A DNA stretch of 5,153 nt from contig JASLCK010000034.1 in NCBI GenBank assembly GCA_030151865.1, positions 1 to 5,153 on the forward strand. Reading direction: 5' to 3'. The DNA is from Rhodospirillaceae bacterium. Lineage in GTDB: Bacteria > Pseudomonadota > Alphaproteobacteria > Rhodospirillales > Magnetospirillaceae. The position numbers were made by a program, and so were the translations under genes. Positions 1 through 5,153 of the stretch are shown here, one piece after another. The first letter of the stretch is position 1; each line of letters opens with the position of its first letter. The notes beneath the pieces are model-generated. The model searched no databases, was not told where the DNA came from, and saw only the letters and a program-made list of their open reading frames with translations.

Positions 1-1772
1 GCGTCCAGCGGCGCCAGCGTGGTGTTGTCTTCGATGAAGTCGCCCAGCTGCGAATCGCCGTCCTCGCCCATCGGCGTTTCCATCGAGATCGGCTCTTTGG
101 CGATCTTCATGATTTCGCGCACTTTGTTCTCCGGCATTTCCATCTTCACCGCCAGCGTCGCCAGGTCCGGCTCGCTGCCGGTTTCCTGCATGATCTGGCG
201 AGAGATGCGGTTCATCTTGTTGATGGTCTCGATCATGTGCACCGGCACGCGGATGGTGCGGGCCATGTCGGCGATCGAACGGGTGATCGCCTGGCGGATC
301 CACCAGGTCGCGTAGGTCGAGAATTTATAACCGCGGCGGTATTCGAACTTGTCGACCGCCTTCAGCAGGCCGATATTGCCTTCCTGGATCAGGTCGAGGA
401 ATTGCAGGCCGCGGTTGGTGTACTTTTTGGCGATCGAGATAACCAGACGCAGGTTGGCCTCGATCATTTCCTTCTTGGCCTTGCTGGCCTCGCGCTCGCC
501 CCTTTGCACGGTGGCGACGATACGGCGCCATTCGGTGATGGGAAGTGCGGCTTCCTGGGCGACATCGCCGATTTCGGCGCGGATGCGGTTGACTTCATTG
601 GCGTGCTTGGTGCCGAAGTCCTTCCACCCCTTGCCGGGACGTTCGGCGGCCTTTTCTACCCAGTTCGGGTCGATTTCGTTGCCGAAATAGCAGTCCAGGA
701 AGTCCTGGCGCTTGATCTTGCAAGATTCGGCCAGACGCAGCAGCTTGCCTTCCAGGGCCATCAGCTTGCGGTTGACCTGATTCATATGGTCGACCAGCTG
801 CTCGATGCGGGCGTTGTTCAGGTGCACGCCTTCCATCAGCGCGACCAGTTCGGCCTTCAGCTTGTCGTACTTCTTTTCGGTGGCGGCAGCGGCCTTTTCG
901 CCCTTGTGCAGGGCGGCCAGACGCTGTTCCTGGACCTTCTGCATCTTGCCGTAGGTTTCGGCGATGCCTTCAAAGGTTTCCAGAACCTGCGGCATCAGCT
1001 CGGCTTCCATGGCGGCCAGCGAGATGCTGCTTTCCTCGCCTTCGGCTTCCTCGCCGGTGGGGGCTCCGCCTTCGCCGTTCTCGCCGTTTTCACCCTCGGG
1101 GGCTTCGCCGCCTTCCTCCTCCTCTTCCTCTTCGGAAGCGGGGGGGGCGTTTTCTTCCGGCGGACCGGCTTCCAATTCCTCTTCGGAAATGTCTTCGCCG
1201 GGGCTGCCATAGGTGGCGTCAAGGTCGATGATGTCGCGCAGCAGCATCTTGCCTTCGACCAGGGCGTCGTGCCATTCCAGCACGGCGCGGATGGTCATGG
1301 GGCTTTCGCAGATGCCGCCGATCATCATCTCGCGGCCGGCTTCGATCCGCTTGGCGATGGCGATTTCGCCTTCGCGCGACAGCAGTTCGACCGAGCCCAT
1401 TTCGCGCAGATACATGCGCACGGGGTCATCGGTGCGGCCCAGATCGGCTTCATCGACATTGCCCGCGGTGACGGAATCGCTTTCTTCGCTGAAGTCGCGT
1501 TCCTCGCTGGCGGCGTTTTCCTCGCCTTCCTCGTTTTCGACCAGGTTGATGCCCATTTCGGACAGCATCGACATGGTGTCTTCGATCTGCTCGGACGACA
1601 CTTCATCGGGCGGCATGGCCGCATTCAGCTCGTCATAGGTGATGTAGCCGCGTTCCTTACCGCGGGCCACCATCTTCTTGACCGCAACGCCCATGGTGTC
1701 GAGCAGCGGGCTGTCCAGTGCCTCTTCCTGAGATTCCGAGACGTCCGCCGTGTTGGTCGCTTTGCTAGCCAT
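1..1772 (-). CDS. rpoD: RNA polymerase primary sigma factor RpoD (sigma-70), 3' end outside window
   Basis: This is the housekeeping sigma factor, which directs core RNA polymerase to -35/-10 promoters. Reading the minus strand from ATG at 1772 gives 590 uninterrupted residues. Region 1.1 lies at about residues 20-80. Region 1.2 is at about 114-147 (DDPVRMYLREMG). A long spacer with an acidic tract (about 193-247) and a helical sigma-70 non-essential domain (about 255-400) follows. Region 2 covers about 430-510, with ANLRLVISIAKKY (2.1), GLQFLDLIQEGNIGL (2.2), GYKFSTYATWWIRQAI (2.3) and ARTIRVPVHMIE (2.4, the -10 reader). Region 3 covers about 511-580 and includes the sigma-finger segment SMETPMGEDGDSQLGDFIED. 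The window ends just after this, so the region 4 helix-turn-helix that binds the -35 box is missing only because the sequence stops. From the usual family size I expect roughly 75-85 more residues. The gene is the last visible member of the yqeY-dnaG-rpoD cluster. Region 2 is near-identical to the E. coli protein as I remember it, so the identification is secure. Confidence 0.98.
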   Translation of the reverse strand, partial: MASKATNTADVSESQEEALDSPLLDTMGVAVKKMVARGKERGYITYDELNAAMPPDEVSSEQIEDTMSMLSEMGINLVENEEGEENAASEERDFSEESDSVTAGNVDEADLGRTDDPVRMYLREMGSVELLSREGEIAIAKRIEAGREMMIGGICESPMTIRAVLEWHDALVEGKMLLRDIIDLDATYGSPGEDISEEELEAGPPEENAPPASEEEEEEEGGEAPEGENGENGEGGAPTGEEAEGEESSISLAAMEAELMPQVLETFEGIAETYGKMQKVQEQRLAALHKGEKAAAATEKKYDKLKAELVALMEGVHLNNARIEQLVDHMNQVNRKLMALEGKLLRLAESCKIKRQDFLDCYFGNEIDPNWVEKAAERPGKGWKDFGTKHANEVNRIRAEIGDVAQEAALPITEWRRIVATVQRGEREASKAKKEMIEANLRLVISIAKKYTNRGLQFLDLIQEGNIGLLKAVDKFEYRRGYKFSTYATWWIRQAITRSIADMARTIRVPVHMIETINKMNRISRQIMQETGSEPDLATLAVKMEMPENKVREIMKIAKEPISMETPMGEDGDSQLGDFIEDNTTLAPLD

Positions 1773-1827
1773 CCAGTCCTTGCTCCAGGTCGGGCGCCCC
1801 TCCCCCAGGGACTCCACGATAGGCCAT
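1765..1827 (-). other. Possible 20-codon upstream ORF overlapping the rpoD start
   Basis: An ATG at 1827 on the minus strand opens a 20-residue frame (begins MAYRGVPG). Its TAG stop at 1767-1765 falls inside codons 2-3 of rpoD, in another frame. A stop that overlaps the next start is the arrangement seen in translational coupling. Against this, no convincing Shine-Dalgarno precedes the ATG, and the peptide is Gly/Pro-rich without known similarity. It could easily be chance. Confidence 0.2.
1777..1786 (-). promoter_or_regulatory. Ribosome binding site of rpoD
   Basis: On the minus strand, GGAGCAAGGA precedes the ATG at 1772. GGAG sits 10 bases and AAGGA 4 bases from the start codon, so either or both could pair with the 16S rRNA tail. 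This supports the ATG at 1772. No other ATG in this frame lies upstream in the gap, and the translated start (MASKATNTADV) leads straight into region 1.1. Confidence 0.6.
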
Positions 1828-1836
1828 GATATTTAA

Positions 1837-1879
1837 GGAATTTTCAGCACAGACGCCAGCGCGTCGAGCAAGAAATTCC
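1837..1879 (-). other. Nested stem-loop between dnaG and rpoD
   Basis: An outer perfect 7-bp stem pairs GGAATTT with AAATTCC (1873-1879 with 1837-1843). Inside it, a perfect 5-bp stem pairs GACGC with GCGTC (1861-1865 with 1852-1856) around a 4-base loop. The two stems are separated by an unpaired internal loop of 7 and 8 bases. No T tract follows immediately, so it does not look like an intrinsic terminator. In E. coli an RNase E cut between dnaG and rpoD separates the two messages. A processing or stability element here is an inference from position. Confidence 0.4.
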
Positions 1880-1914
1880 CCGCTTGCATAAAAAATATCC
1901 TGCGCCGCCGGTCT

Positions 1915-3789
1915 TTAGCCGTCGTCGCCGGTATCTTTCGGCGTCAACGCCAGGGCGCTGACACGTTCAAAGCTCTCGGGCGTCATCTCTGCCGTCGCGT
2001 CGCGTTGCGCTTGAAGCAGATCCGCCGTCAGATCCTTTTGCAGATAAAGCCGATAAGTATGGTCCCAACCTGCGCGCGCTGTTTCGATGGGGCCGTCGGC
2101 CCTGGAAAACGCAGCCGGGAAATTGGCGCTGCTTTCCAACAAGCTATCGAGAACCGGCGTCAGGCCGTAAGACCTCAGGTGGCTTTGCACCCCCTCGGAA
2201 TCAAGCCCACCCCAAACGTCGAGGTGCTTTAAGACTTCCTGTCGAAGCTTGTCAAGCTCGGAATCCATGAAGTGCAGGCTTCCCAACCGTTCCGCACATT
2301 CTTCCAAAAGGGAGGGATGGTTGATCATGGTCAACAGCAACAGGCGTTCCTGCATCTGCCAAGCGGGCGGCGGCATGGGTGGACGGCCCGCGCCGGGCAG
2401 ACGTCCATCGGGACCGCGATCAATGGAATGGGGTCTGAAATTATTGCCAAATCCGCCGCGTTGGCTGCCAAAATTCCGTCCCATCTGCGGGCGCGGCTGC
2501 CAGGGCGTGCGCTCGGGCCGGGCCGGGCGCAGATGCTGATAAAGCCGTTCGTCGAAATCCTGCTTATAAAAACCCTGAACCCGCTGGTCGGTGATCTGGT
2601 GGGCCAGATCGGACAAATACGCTTTCAGCGCGGCGCGCCGTTCCGGTGTATCGGTGGGGTGGGTGGCGACGGCCAGCCCCCACAGCACGTCGGACAGGGG
2701 GCGCGACTGATCCAGCACATCTTGCATGGCGGCGGGTCCGCGCGCCTTGATCAGACTGTCGGGGTCTTCGGGCGCGGGCACGGTGGCAAAGCGCAGCGAT
2801 TGGCCCGGCTTTAAAAGCGGCAGGGCCCGTTCGGCGGCCTTGGCGGCGGCGCGCTGTCCGGCGGCGTCACCGTCCAGGCAGATGATGGGTTCGGGGGCCA
2901 TGCGCCACAATAATTCGATCTGCTGTTCGGTCAGCGCGGTGCCCAGGGGCGCCACCGCATGGGCAAACCCGGCGCGGTTCAGCGCGATGACGTCCATATA
3001 GCCTTCGCAGACGATGATCGACCCGGCGCGCGCCGCCGGTTCGCGGGCCTGGGCCAGACCATAAAGGACGCTGCCTTTATGGAACAGCGGCGTATCGGGC
3101 GAATTCAGATATTTGGGTTGGCCGTCGGCCAGGATGCGCCCGCCAAAAGCGATGACCCGGCCGCGTCGGTCGGTGATGGGGAACATCACCCGGCCGCGGA
3201 ATCGGTCATAAGGTTCACCCCCGCCTTCGGGGGCGATCAGCAGGCCTGCCTCGACGGCCATGGCGTCGCTGATGTTGGCGGCTTTCAGGGCATGACGCAG
3301 CGCGGTACGGGAATCGGGTGAAAATCCTAAGCGAAAGCGGGCGATGGTGTTCAGGTCCAGTCCGCGCCCGCGCAGATAATCCAGCCCGACATGCCCCTTG
3401 GGGCCGCGCAGTTCCTTTTCGAAGAAGGCGCAGGCGATTTCCATGGCGTCGTAAAGCGAGGCGGCGCGCTTGGCCTTCTCCCGATCCTCGGGGGCTTGGC
3501 GTGGCACTTCCAGCCCGGCTTCCTGGGCCAGCCGTTCCACCGCTTCGGGAAAGCTGAGATGGTGGCTTTGCATTTCGAACGTGATGACGTCGCCATGCGC
3601 CCCGCAGCCGAAGCAGTGATAGAAGCCTTTTTCCTCGTTGACGGTGAAGCTGGGGCTTTTCTCGTTATGAAAGGGGCACAAGCCCGAATATTCCCGACCT
3701 TTGCGAGTCAGCTTGACCCGCTTGCCGATGGTCGATGCCAGCGACACGCGGTTGCGGATCTCGTCTAAAAAGGACGGAGGAAAAGCCAT
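1915..3789 (-). CDS. dnaG: DNA primase DnaG
   Basis: DnaG makes the short RNA primers for lagging-strand synthesis and works with the replicative helicase DnaB. The protein has 624 residues, a little longer than the 581 of E. coli. The CHC2 zinc-binding domain comes first, with ligands C38, H41, C59 and C62 (CPFH and CFGC). The catalytic core follows: the basic part contains FRGRVMFPITDRRGRVIAFGG and PKYLNSPDTPLFHKG (about 197-239). The TOPRIM part contains the catalytic glutamate E262 in CEGYMDVIAL, the metal-binding D306 and D308 in CLDGDAAG, and D342/D344 in EDPDSLIK. All expected active-site residues are present. Residues about 421-475 form a Pro/Arg/Gly/Asn-rich linker, and about 476-624 form the helical domain expected to bind DnaB. 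The ATG at 3789 is chosen because MAFPPSFLDEIRNRV matches the usual DnaG N-terminus. GGAG at 3804-3801 lies 11 bases upstream. The stop is TAA. dnaG lies between yqeY and rpoD on the same strand. Confidence 0.98.
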   Translation of the reverse strand: MAFPPSFLDEIRNRVSLASTIGKRVKLTRKGREYSGLCPFHNEKSPSFTVNEEKGFYHCFGCGAHGDVITFEMQSHHLSFPEAVERLAQEAGLEVPRQAPEDREKAKRAASLYDAMEIACAFFEKELRGPKGHVGLDYLRGRGLDLNTIARFRLGFSPDSRTALRHALKAANISDAMAVEAGLLIAPEGGGEPYDRFRGRVMFPITDRRGRVIAFGGRILADGQPKYLNSPDTPLFHKGSVLYGLAQAREPAARAGSIIVCEGYMDVIALNRAGFAHAVAPLGTALTEQQIELLWRMAPEPIICLDGDAAGQRAAAKAAERALPLLKPGQSLRFATVPAPEDPDSLIKARGPAAMQDVLDQSRPLSDVLWGLAVATHPTDTPERRAALKAYLSDLAHQITDQRVQGFYKQDFDERLYQHLRPARPERTPWQPRPQMGRNFGSQRGGFGNNFRPHSIDRGPDGRLPGAGRPPMPPPAWQMQERLLLLTMINHPSLLEECAERLGSLHFMDSELDKLRQEVLKHLDVWGGLDSEGVQSHLRSYGLTPVLDSLLESSANFPAAFSRADGPIETARAGWDHTYRLYLQKDLTADLLQAQRDATAEMTPESFERVSALALTPKDTGDDG

Positions 3790-3818
3790 GCTCTTGAATG
3801 CTCCAGCCGATCGAGCCG

Positions 3819-3848
3819 GACATATGGGGCGCGGACCAGAAAGGTCAA
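3819..3848 (-). promoter_or_regulatory. Candidate sigma-70 promoter of dnaG
   Basis: On the minus strand, TTGACC (3848-3843, five of six consensus bases) is followed after 18 bases by TATGTC (3824-3819, three of six). A start near 3812 would give a leader of about 23 bases. The -35 box lies inside the distal arm of the stem-loop after yqeY. The strong -35 and the position are the evidence; the -10 is weak. Confidence 0.45.
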
Positions 3849-3879
3849 CGGCGGTTCGACCCCAGCCAAACCGCCGTTG
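3846..3879 (-). terminator. Stem-loop after yqeY, probable (partial) terminator
   Basis: CAACGGCGGTT (3869-3879 on the minus strand, where the arms read the same way by symmetry) pairs perfectly over 11 bp with AACCGCCGTTG (3846-3856), around a 12-base loop. It starts 8 bases after the yqeY stop. In the leftward direction it is followed by a short, imperfect pyrimidine tract (ACCTTTCT), so termination is likely incomplete. Rightward there is no T tract. E. coli has an intrinsic terminator at the equivalent place, between rpsU and dnaG, which lowers dnaG expression. The same role here is an inference. Confidence 0.65.
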
Positions 3880-3886
3880 CGATGGG

Positions 3887-4345
3887 TCAGCCCATCAATT
3901 GGGCTTTAACCGTGGCGCTGGCCTTGGTGAAGTCCATCTGACCGGCAAAGCGTTCCTTCAGGGCGGCCATGGTGCGGCCCATATCCTTGAGACCGGCGGC
4001 GCCGATTTCGCTGATGACGGCGGCGGCGGCGGCGGCCACTTCCTCTTCCGACATCTGGGCAGGCAGGAACCGCTCGATAATGGCGATTTCTTCGGCTTCC
4101 TGCTGAGCCAGCTCCAGACGGCCGCCCTGTTCGTAAAGGGCGATGCTTTCGCGGCGCTGCTTGGTCATGGACTGCAGCATTTGCAGGATTTCTTCTTCGG
4201 GAATGCCGTCGGCCAGACCACGCGGACGGGCAGCGATGTCCCGATCCTTCAGCGCGGCCAAAATCAGGCGCACGGTGGACACGGTGCGGGCGTCCTTGGA
4301 CAGCATGGCTGTCTTGAGCGCGTCACTAAGCTGTTGGCGCAACAT
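3887..4345 (-). CDS. GatB/YqeY-domain protein
   Basis: The product is a small soluble helical protein of 152 residues, the usual size for the YqeY family. This family shares a domain with the tail of GatB in the tRNA-dependent amidotransferase; its own function is not firmly known, and a tRNA-related role is only suspected. Family-like segments are EEEILQMLQSMTKQRRESI (about 50-68), YEQGGRLELA (71-80), EEIAIIERFLPAQMSEEE (85-102) and MGRTMAALKERFAGQMDFTK (122-141). Residues 104-109 are six alanines encoded by a GCC-type repeat. The start is ATG at 4345, preceded by GAGGGG with 9-base spacing. A TTG at 4417 would add 24 residues, but these have no family-like character. The gene is first in the cluster with dnaG and rpoD, where E. 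coli has rpsU. The stop is TGA, and a strong stem-loop follows. Confidence 0.93.
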   Translation of the reverse strand: MLRQQLSDALKTAMLSKDARTVSTVRLILAALKDRDIAARPRGLADGIPEEEILQMLQSMTKQRRESIALYEQGGRLELAQQEAEEIAIIERFLPAQMSEEEVAAAAAAVISEIGAAGLKDMGRTMAALKERFAGQMDFTKASATVKAQLMG

Positions 4346-4354
4346 ATCGATTGG

Positions 4355-4360
4355 CCCCTC
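4355..4360 (-). promoter_or_regulatory. Ribosome binding site deciding the YqeY-family start
   Basis: GAGGGG on the minus strand lies 9 bases before the ATG at 4345. It favours this ATG over the longer frame that opens with TTG at 4417. Confidence 0.65.
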
Positions 4361-4388
4361 AATTACCCCAGCATGTCGGAAAGGAGAC

Positions 4389-4424
4389 AGCCTACAGGAA
4401 AGCGGCCTTAAAAGCAAATTTATA
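4389..4424 (-). promoter_or_regulatory. Probable promoter zone of the yqeY-dnaG-rpoD cluster
   Basis: This AT-rich stretch lies upstream of the leftward cluster. One option is TTGCTT (4417-4412), a 17-base spacer and TAGGCT (4394-4389), which would start transcription about 37 bases before the yqeY ATG. Another is TATAAA (4424-4419) as a -10, but no good -35 stands at the right distance. Neither is strong, so the zone is better supported than any exact box. Confidence 0.3.
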
Positions 4425-4430
4425 ACCTGT

Positions 4431-4457
4431 TGAAAATTCAGGGTTTATCAAAATTCA
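4431..4457. repeat. Direct repeat of T(G/C)AAAATTCA in the divergent control region
   Basis: TGAAAATTCA (4431-4440) and TCAAAATTCA (4448-4457) match at nine of ten bases and begin 17 bp apart. A flanking CCTGT (4426-4430) and ACAGG (4459-4463) form an inverted pair around them. The repeat ends 9 bases before the carA -35 box and lies upstream of the leftward cluster, a fitting place for a regulator site. No regulator is identified. Confidence 0.4.
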
Positions 4458-4465
4458 CACAGGGC

Positions 4466-4494
4466 TTGACGGCGCGCCCGTTTTTGCCTATTTA
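4466..4494 (+). promoter_or_regulatory. Candidate sigma-70 promoter of carA
   Basis: TTGACG (4466-4471, five of six consensus bases) is followed by exactly 17 bases and TATTTA (4489-4494, three of six). The spacer contains the palindrome GCGCGC. A start near 4501 would give a leader of about 114 bases before the carA ATG, which leaves room for the stem-loops seen there. Confidence 0.5.
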
Positions 4495-4520
4495 CGCAGA
4501 AATTTGCCTGCCGCCTAAGT

Positions 4521-4569
4521 TCCCCGCCCGGGGATCACGGTGAGTCTTGCCCTGAATGCAGGACTCGCC
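4521..4569 (+). promoter_or_regulatory. Structured 5' leader of carA
   Basis: The main element pairs GGTGAGTCTTGC (4539-4550) with GCAGGACTCGCC (4558-4569). This is a continuous 12-bp stem with two G-U wobbles and the 7-base loop CCTGAAT. Just upstream, TCCCCG (4521-4526) and CGGGGA (4529-4534) form a short dyad with a 2-base centre. No T tract follows, so it is not an intrinsic terminator. GACTCG (4562-4567) could instead pair with CGAGTT (4593-4598), directly before the carA ribosome binding site. A regulatory leader is plausible, but I do not recognise it as a named RNA family. Confidence 0.45.
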
Positions 4570-4602
4570 CCCATCTGCGCGCACGGCCGCACCGAGTTAA
4601 AT

Positions 4603-4607
4603 AGGGA
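4603..4607 (+). promoter_or_regulatory. Ribosome binding site of carA
   Basis: AGGGA lies 7 bases before the ATG at 4615, an optimal distance. It is the main reason for choosing this start over an in-frame GTG at 4540. Confidence 0.7.
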
Positions 4608-4614
4608 TTTATTG

Positions 4615-5153
4615 ATGACTCAGAATCAGCCGGAAGCCCGCTCCTTCAGCCCGCGTCCTCCGGGGGCCACCGCTGCCGTGGTCCTCGCCGATGGTACGGT
4701 GCTGTGGGGCCGAGGCATCGGCGCGGCCGCTGCCGCCGTCGGCGAAGTGGTGTTCAACACCGCCATGACCGGCTATCAGGAAACCCTGACCGATCCCAGC
4801 TATGCCGGGCAGATCATCACCTTCACCTTCCCGCATATCGGCAATGTCGGCACCAATCAGGAAGACGTGGAAACCGGTACCCCGGCGGCCCGCGGTGCGA
4901 TTTTGCGCGCCGATGTCACCGATCCGGCCAACTGGCGTTCGACCCGTCATCTCGACGCCTGGATGAAGGCCAATAACATCCCCGGTATCACCGGCGTCGA
5001 TACCCGCGCCCTGACGCGGCGCATCCGCGATATCGGTGCTCCCAACGGCGTGATCGTCCATTCCCCGTCGGGTGAATTCGATCTGCCCGCCCTGCACAAG
5101 CTGGCTGCCGATTGGCCCGGCCTGGAAGGCATGGATCTGGCCAAGGATGTCAG
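4615..5153 (+). CDS. carA: Carbamoyl-phosphate synthase small subunit, 5' part only
   Basis: CarA is the glutaminase subunit that supplies ammonia to CarB for carbamoyl phosphate, the entry compound for pyrimidines and arginine. The first 179 residues are in the window and form the family's N-terminal domain. Recognisable segments are AVVLADGTVLWGRGIG (about 21-36), VVFNTAMTGYQETLTDPSYA (45-64), GQIITFTFPHIGNVGTN (65-81) and GITGVDTRALTRRIRDIG (124-141). The class I glutamine amidotransferase domain with its Cys-His-Glu triad would lie further on and is cut off by the window end; the E. coli protein has 382 residues. The ATG is preceded by AGGGA at 7 bases. An in-frame GTG at 4540 would add 25 residues unlike the family start. 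The gene is transcribed divergently from the yqeY-dnaG-rpoD cluster, with its own promoter and a structured leader. carB is often nearby in other genomes but is not seen here. Confidence 0.97.
   Translation, partial: MTQNQPEARSFSPRPPGATAAVVLADGTVLWGRGIGAAAAAVGEVVFNTAMTGYQETLTDPSYAGQIITFTFPHIGNVGTNQEDVETGTPAARGAILRADVTDPANWRSTRHLDAWMKANNIPGITGVDTRALTRRIRDIGAPNGVIVHSPSGEFDLPALHKLAADWPGLEGMDLAKDV

Larger units (their letters stand above)
1773..1914 (-). promoter_or_regulatory. dnaG-rpoD intergenic region with a possible rpoD promoter
   Basis: The 142-base gap between the dnaG stop and the rpoD start is more AT-rich than the flanking genes. Reading leftward it has a run of six T just after dnaG (1889-1894), the nested stem described separately, and TAAATA at 1835-1830, which could serve as a -10 box. 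I found no good -35 at 16-18 bases from it. The T run lacks a clear GC-rich hairpin directly before it, so I do not call a dnaG terminator. Read-through from dnaG into rpoD, perhaps with an extra rpoD promoter, fits what is known of this operon in other bacteria. Confidence 0.35.

Noticed and set aside
237..1829. 530-codon open frame on the plus strand
   Set aside because: It is the antisense shadow of rpoD. The minus strand encodes a complete run of sigma-70 regions, while this frame gives a repetitive Phe/Gly/Leu/Asp/His-rich product typical of reversed GC-rich codons.
1889..1894. Run of six T on the minus strand after dnaG, as a possible intrinsic terminator
   Set aside because: The GC-rich sequence before it does not form a clear hairpin, and rpoD lies downstream on the same strand, so a full terminator is not supported.
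2272..2814. 180-codon plus-strand frame within dnaG
   Set aside because: The same stretch encodes the DnaG linker and flanking helical regions on the minus strand, and nothing in the plus frame resembles a protein family.
4018..4036. CGG trinucleotide repeat
   Set aside because: It encodes a six-alanine run in the YqeY-family protein. Such short Ala tracts are common in GC-rich genes and need no separate explanation.
3701..4411. 236-codon plus-strand frame crossing the dnaG-yqeY gap
   Set aside because: It runs antisense through two well-supported genes and across the stem-loop between them, and its product has no recognisable domain.
4609..5097. 162-codon minus-strand frame opposite carA
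   Set aside because: It is the antisense of a clear CarA N-terminal domain; the Gly/Asp/His-rich translation is a codon-bias artefact.
1..5153. Possible mobile element, CRISPR array, tRNA/rRNA, toxin-antitoxin or defence genes
   Set aside because: I saw no repeat array, transposase-like protein, tRNA-like fold or unassigned protein of such type. All coding space is taken by four conserved housekeeping genes.

Overview
This is a housekeeping window from an alphaproteobacterium. The gene order, the long RpoD with an acidic spacer, the DnaG N-terminus and the GC-rich coding sequence all fit. A Rhodospirillales-type organism (Magnetospirillum or a relative) is my best guess from general resemblance, but the genus is not established.

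Layout. Three genes read leftward on the minus strand, in transcription order: a GatB/YqeY-domain gene (3887-4345), DNA primase dnaG (1915-3789) and the primary sigma factor rpoD (1-1772, its 3' end beyond the window). On the right, carA (carbamoyl-phosphate synthase small subunit) starts at 4615 on the plus strand and runs off the window. A 269-base divergent intergenic region (4346-4614) carries the control signals for both directions.

How the genes fit together. dnaG-rpoD is the core of the 'macromolecular synthesis' operon, which links replication priming to transcription initiation. In E. coli the first gene is rpsU; here a YqeY-family gene holds that place. The YqeY family shares a domain with the GatB subunit of the tRNA-dependent amidotransferase, so an indirect link to translation is possible but unproven. 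carA is transcribed away from this cluster and feeds pyrimidine and arginine synthesis.

Regulatory structure. Each of the three intergenic gaps holds a visible element. An 11-bp perfect stem lies after yqeY and overlaps a good -35 box for dnaG. A nested two-part stem lies between dnaG and rpoD. A 12-bp stem lies in the long carA leader, and a 17-bp-spaced direct repeat lies upstream of the carA promoter. These are the most interesting parts of the window. I found no mobile element, CRISPR array, tRNA, rRNA, phage gene or defence gene, and nothing that amounts to a new multi-gene system.
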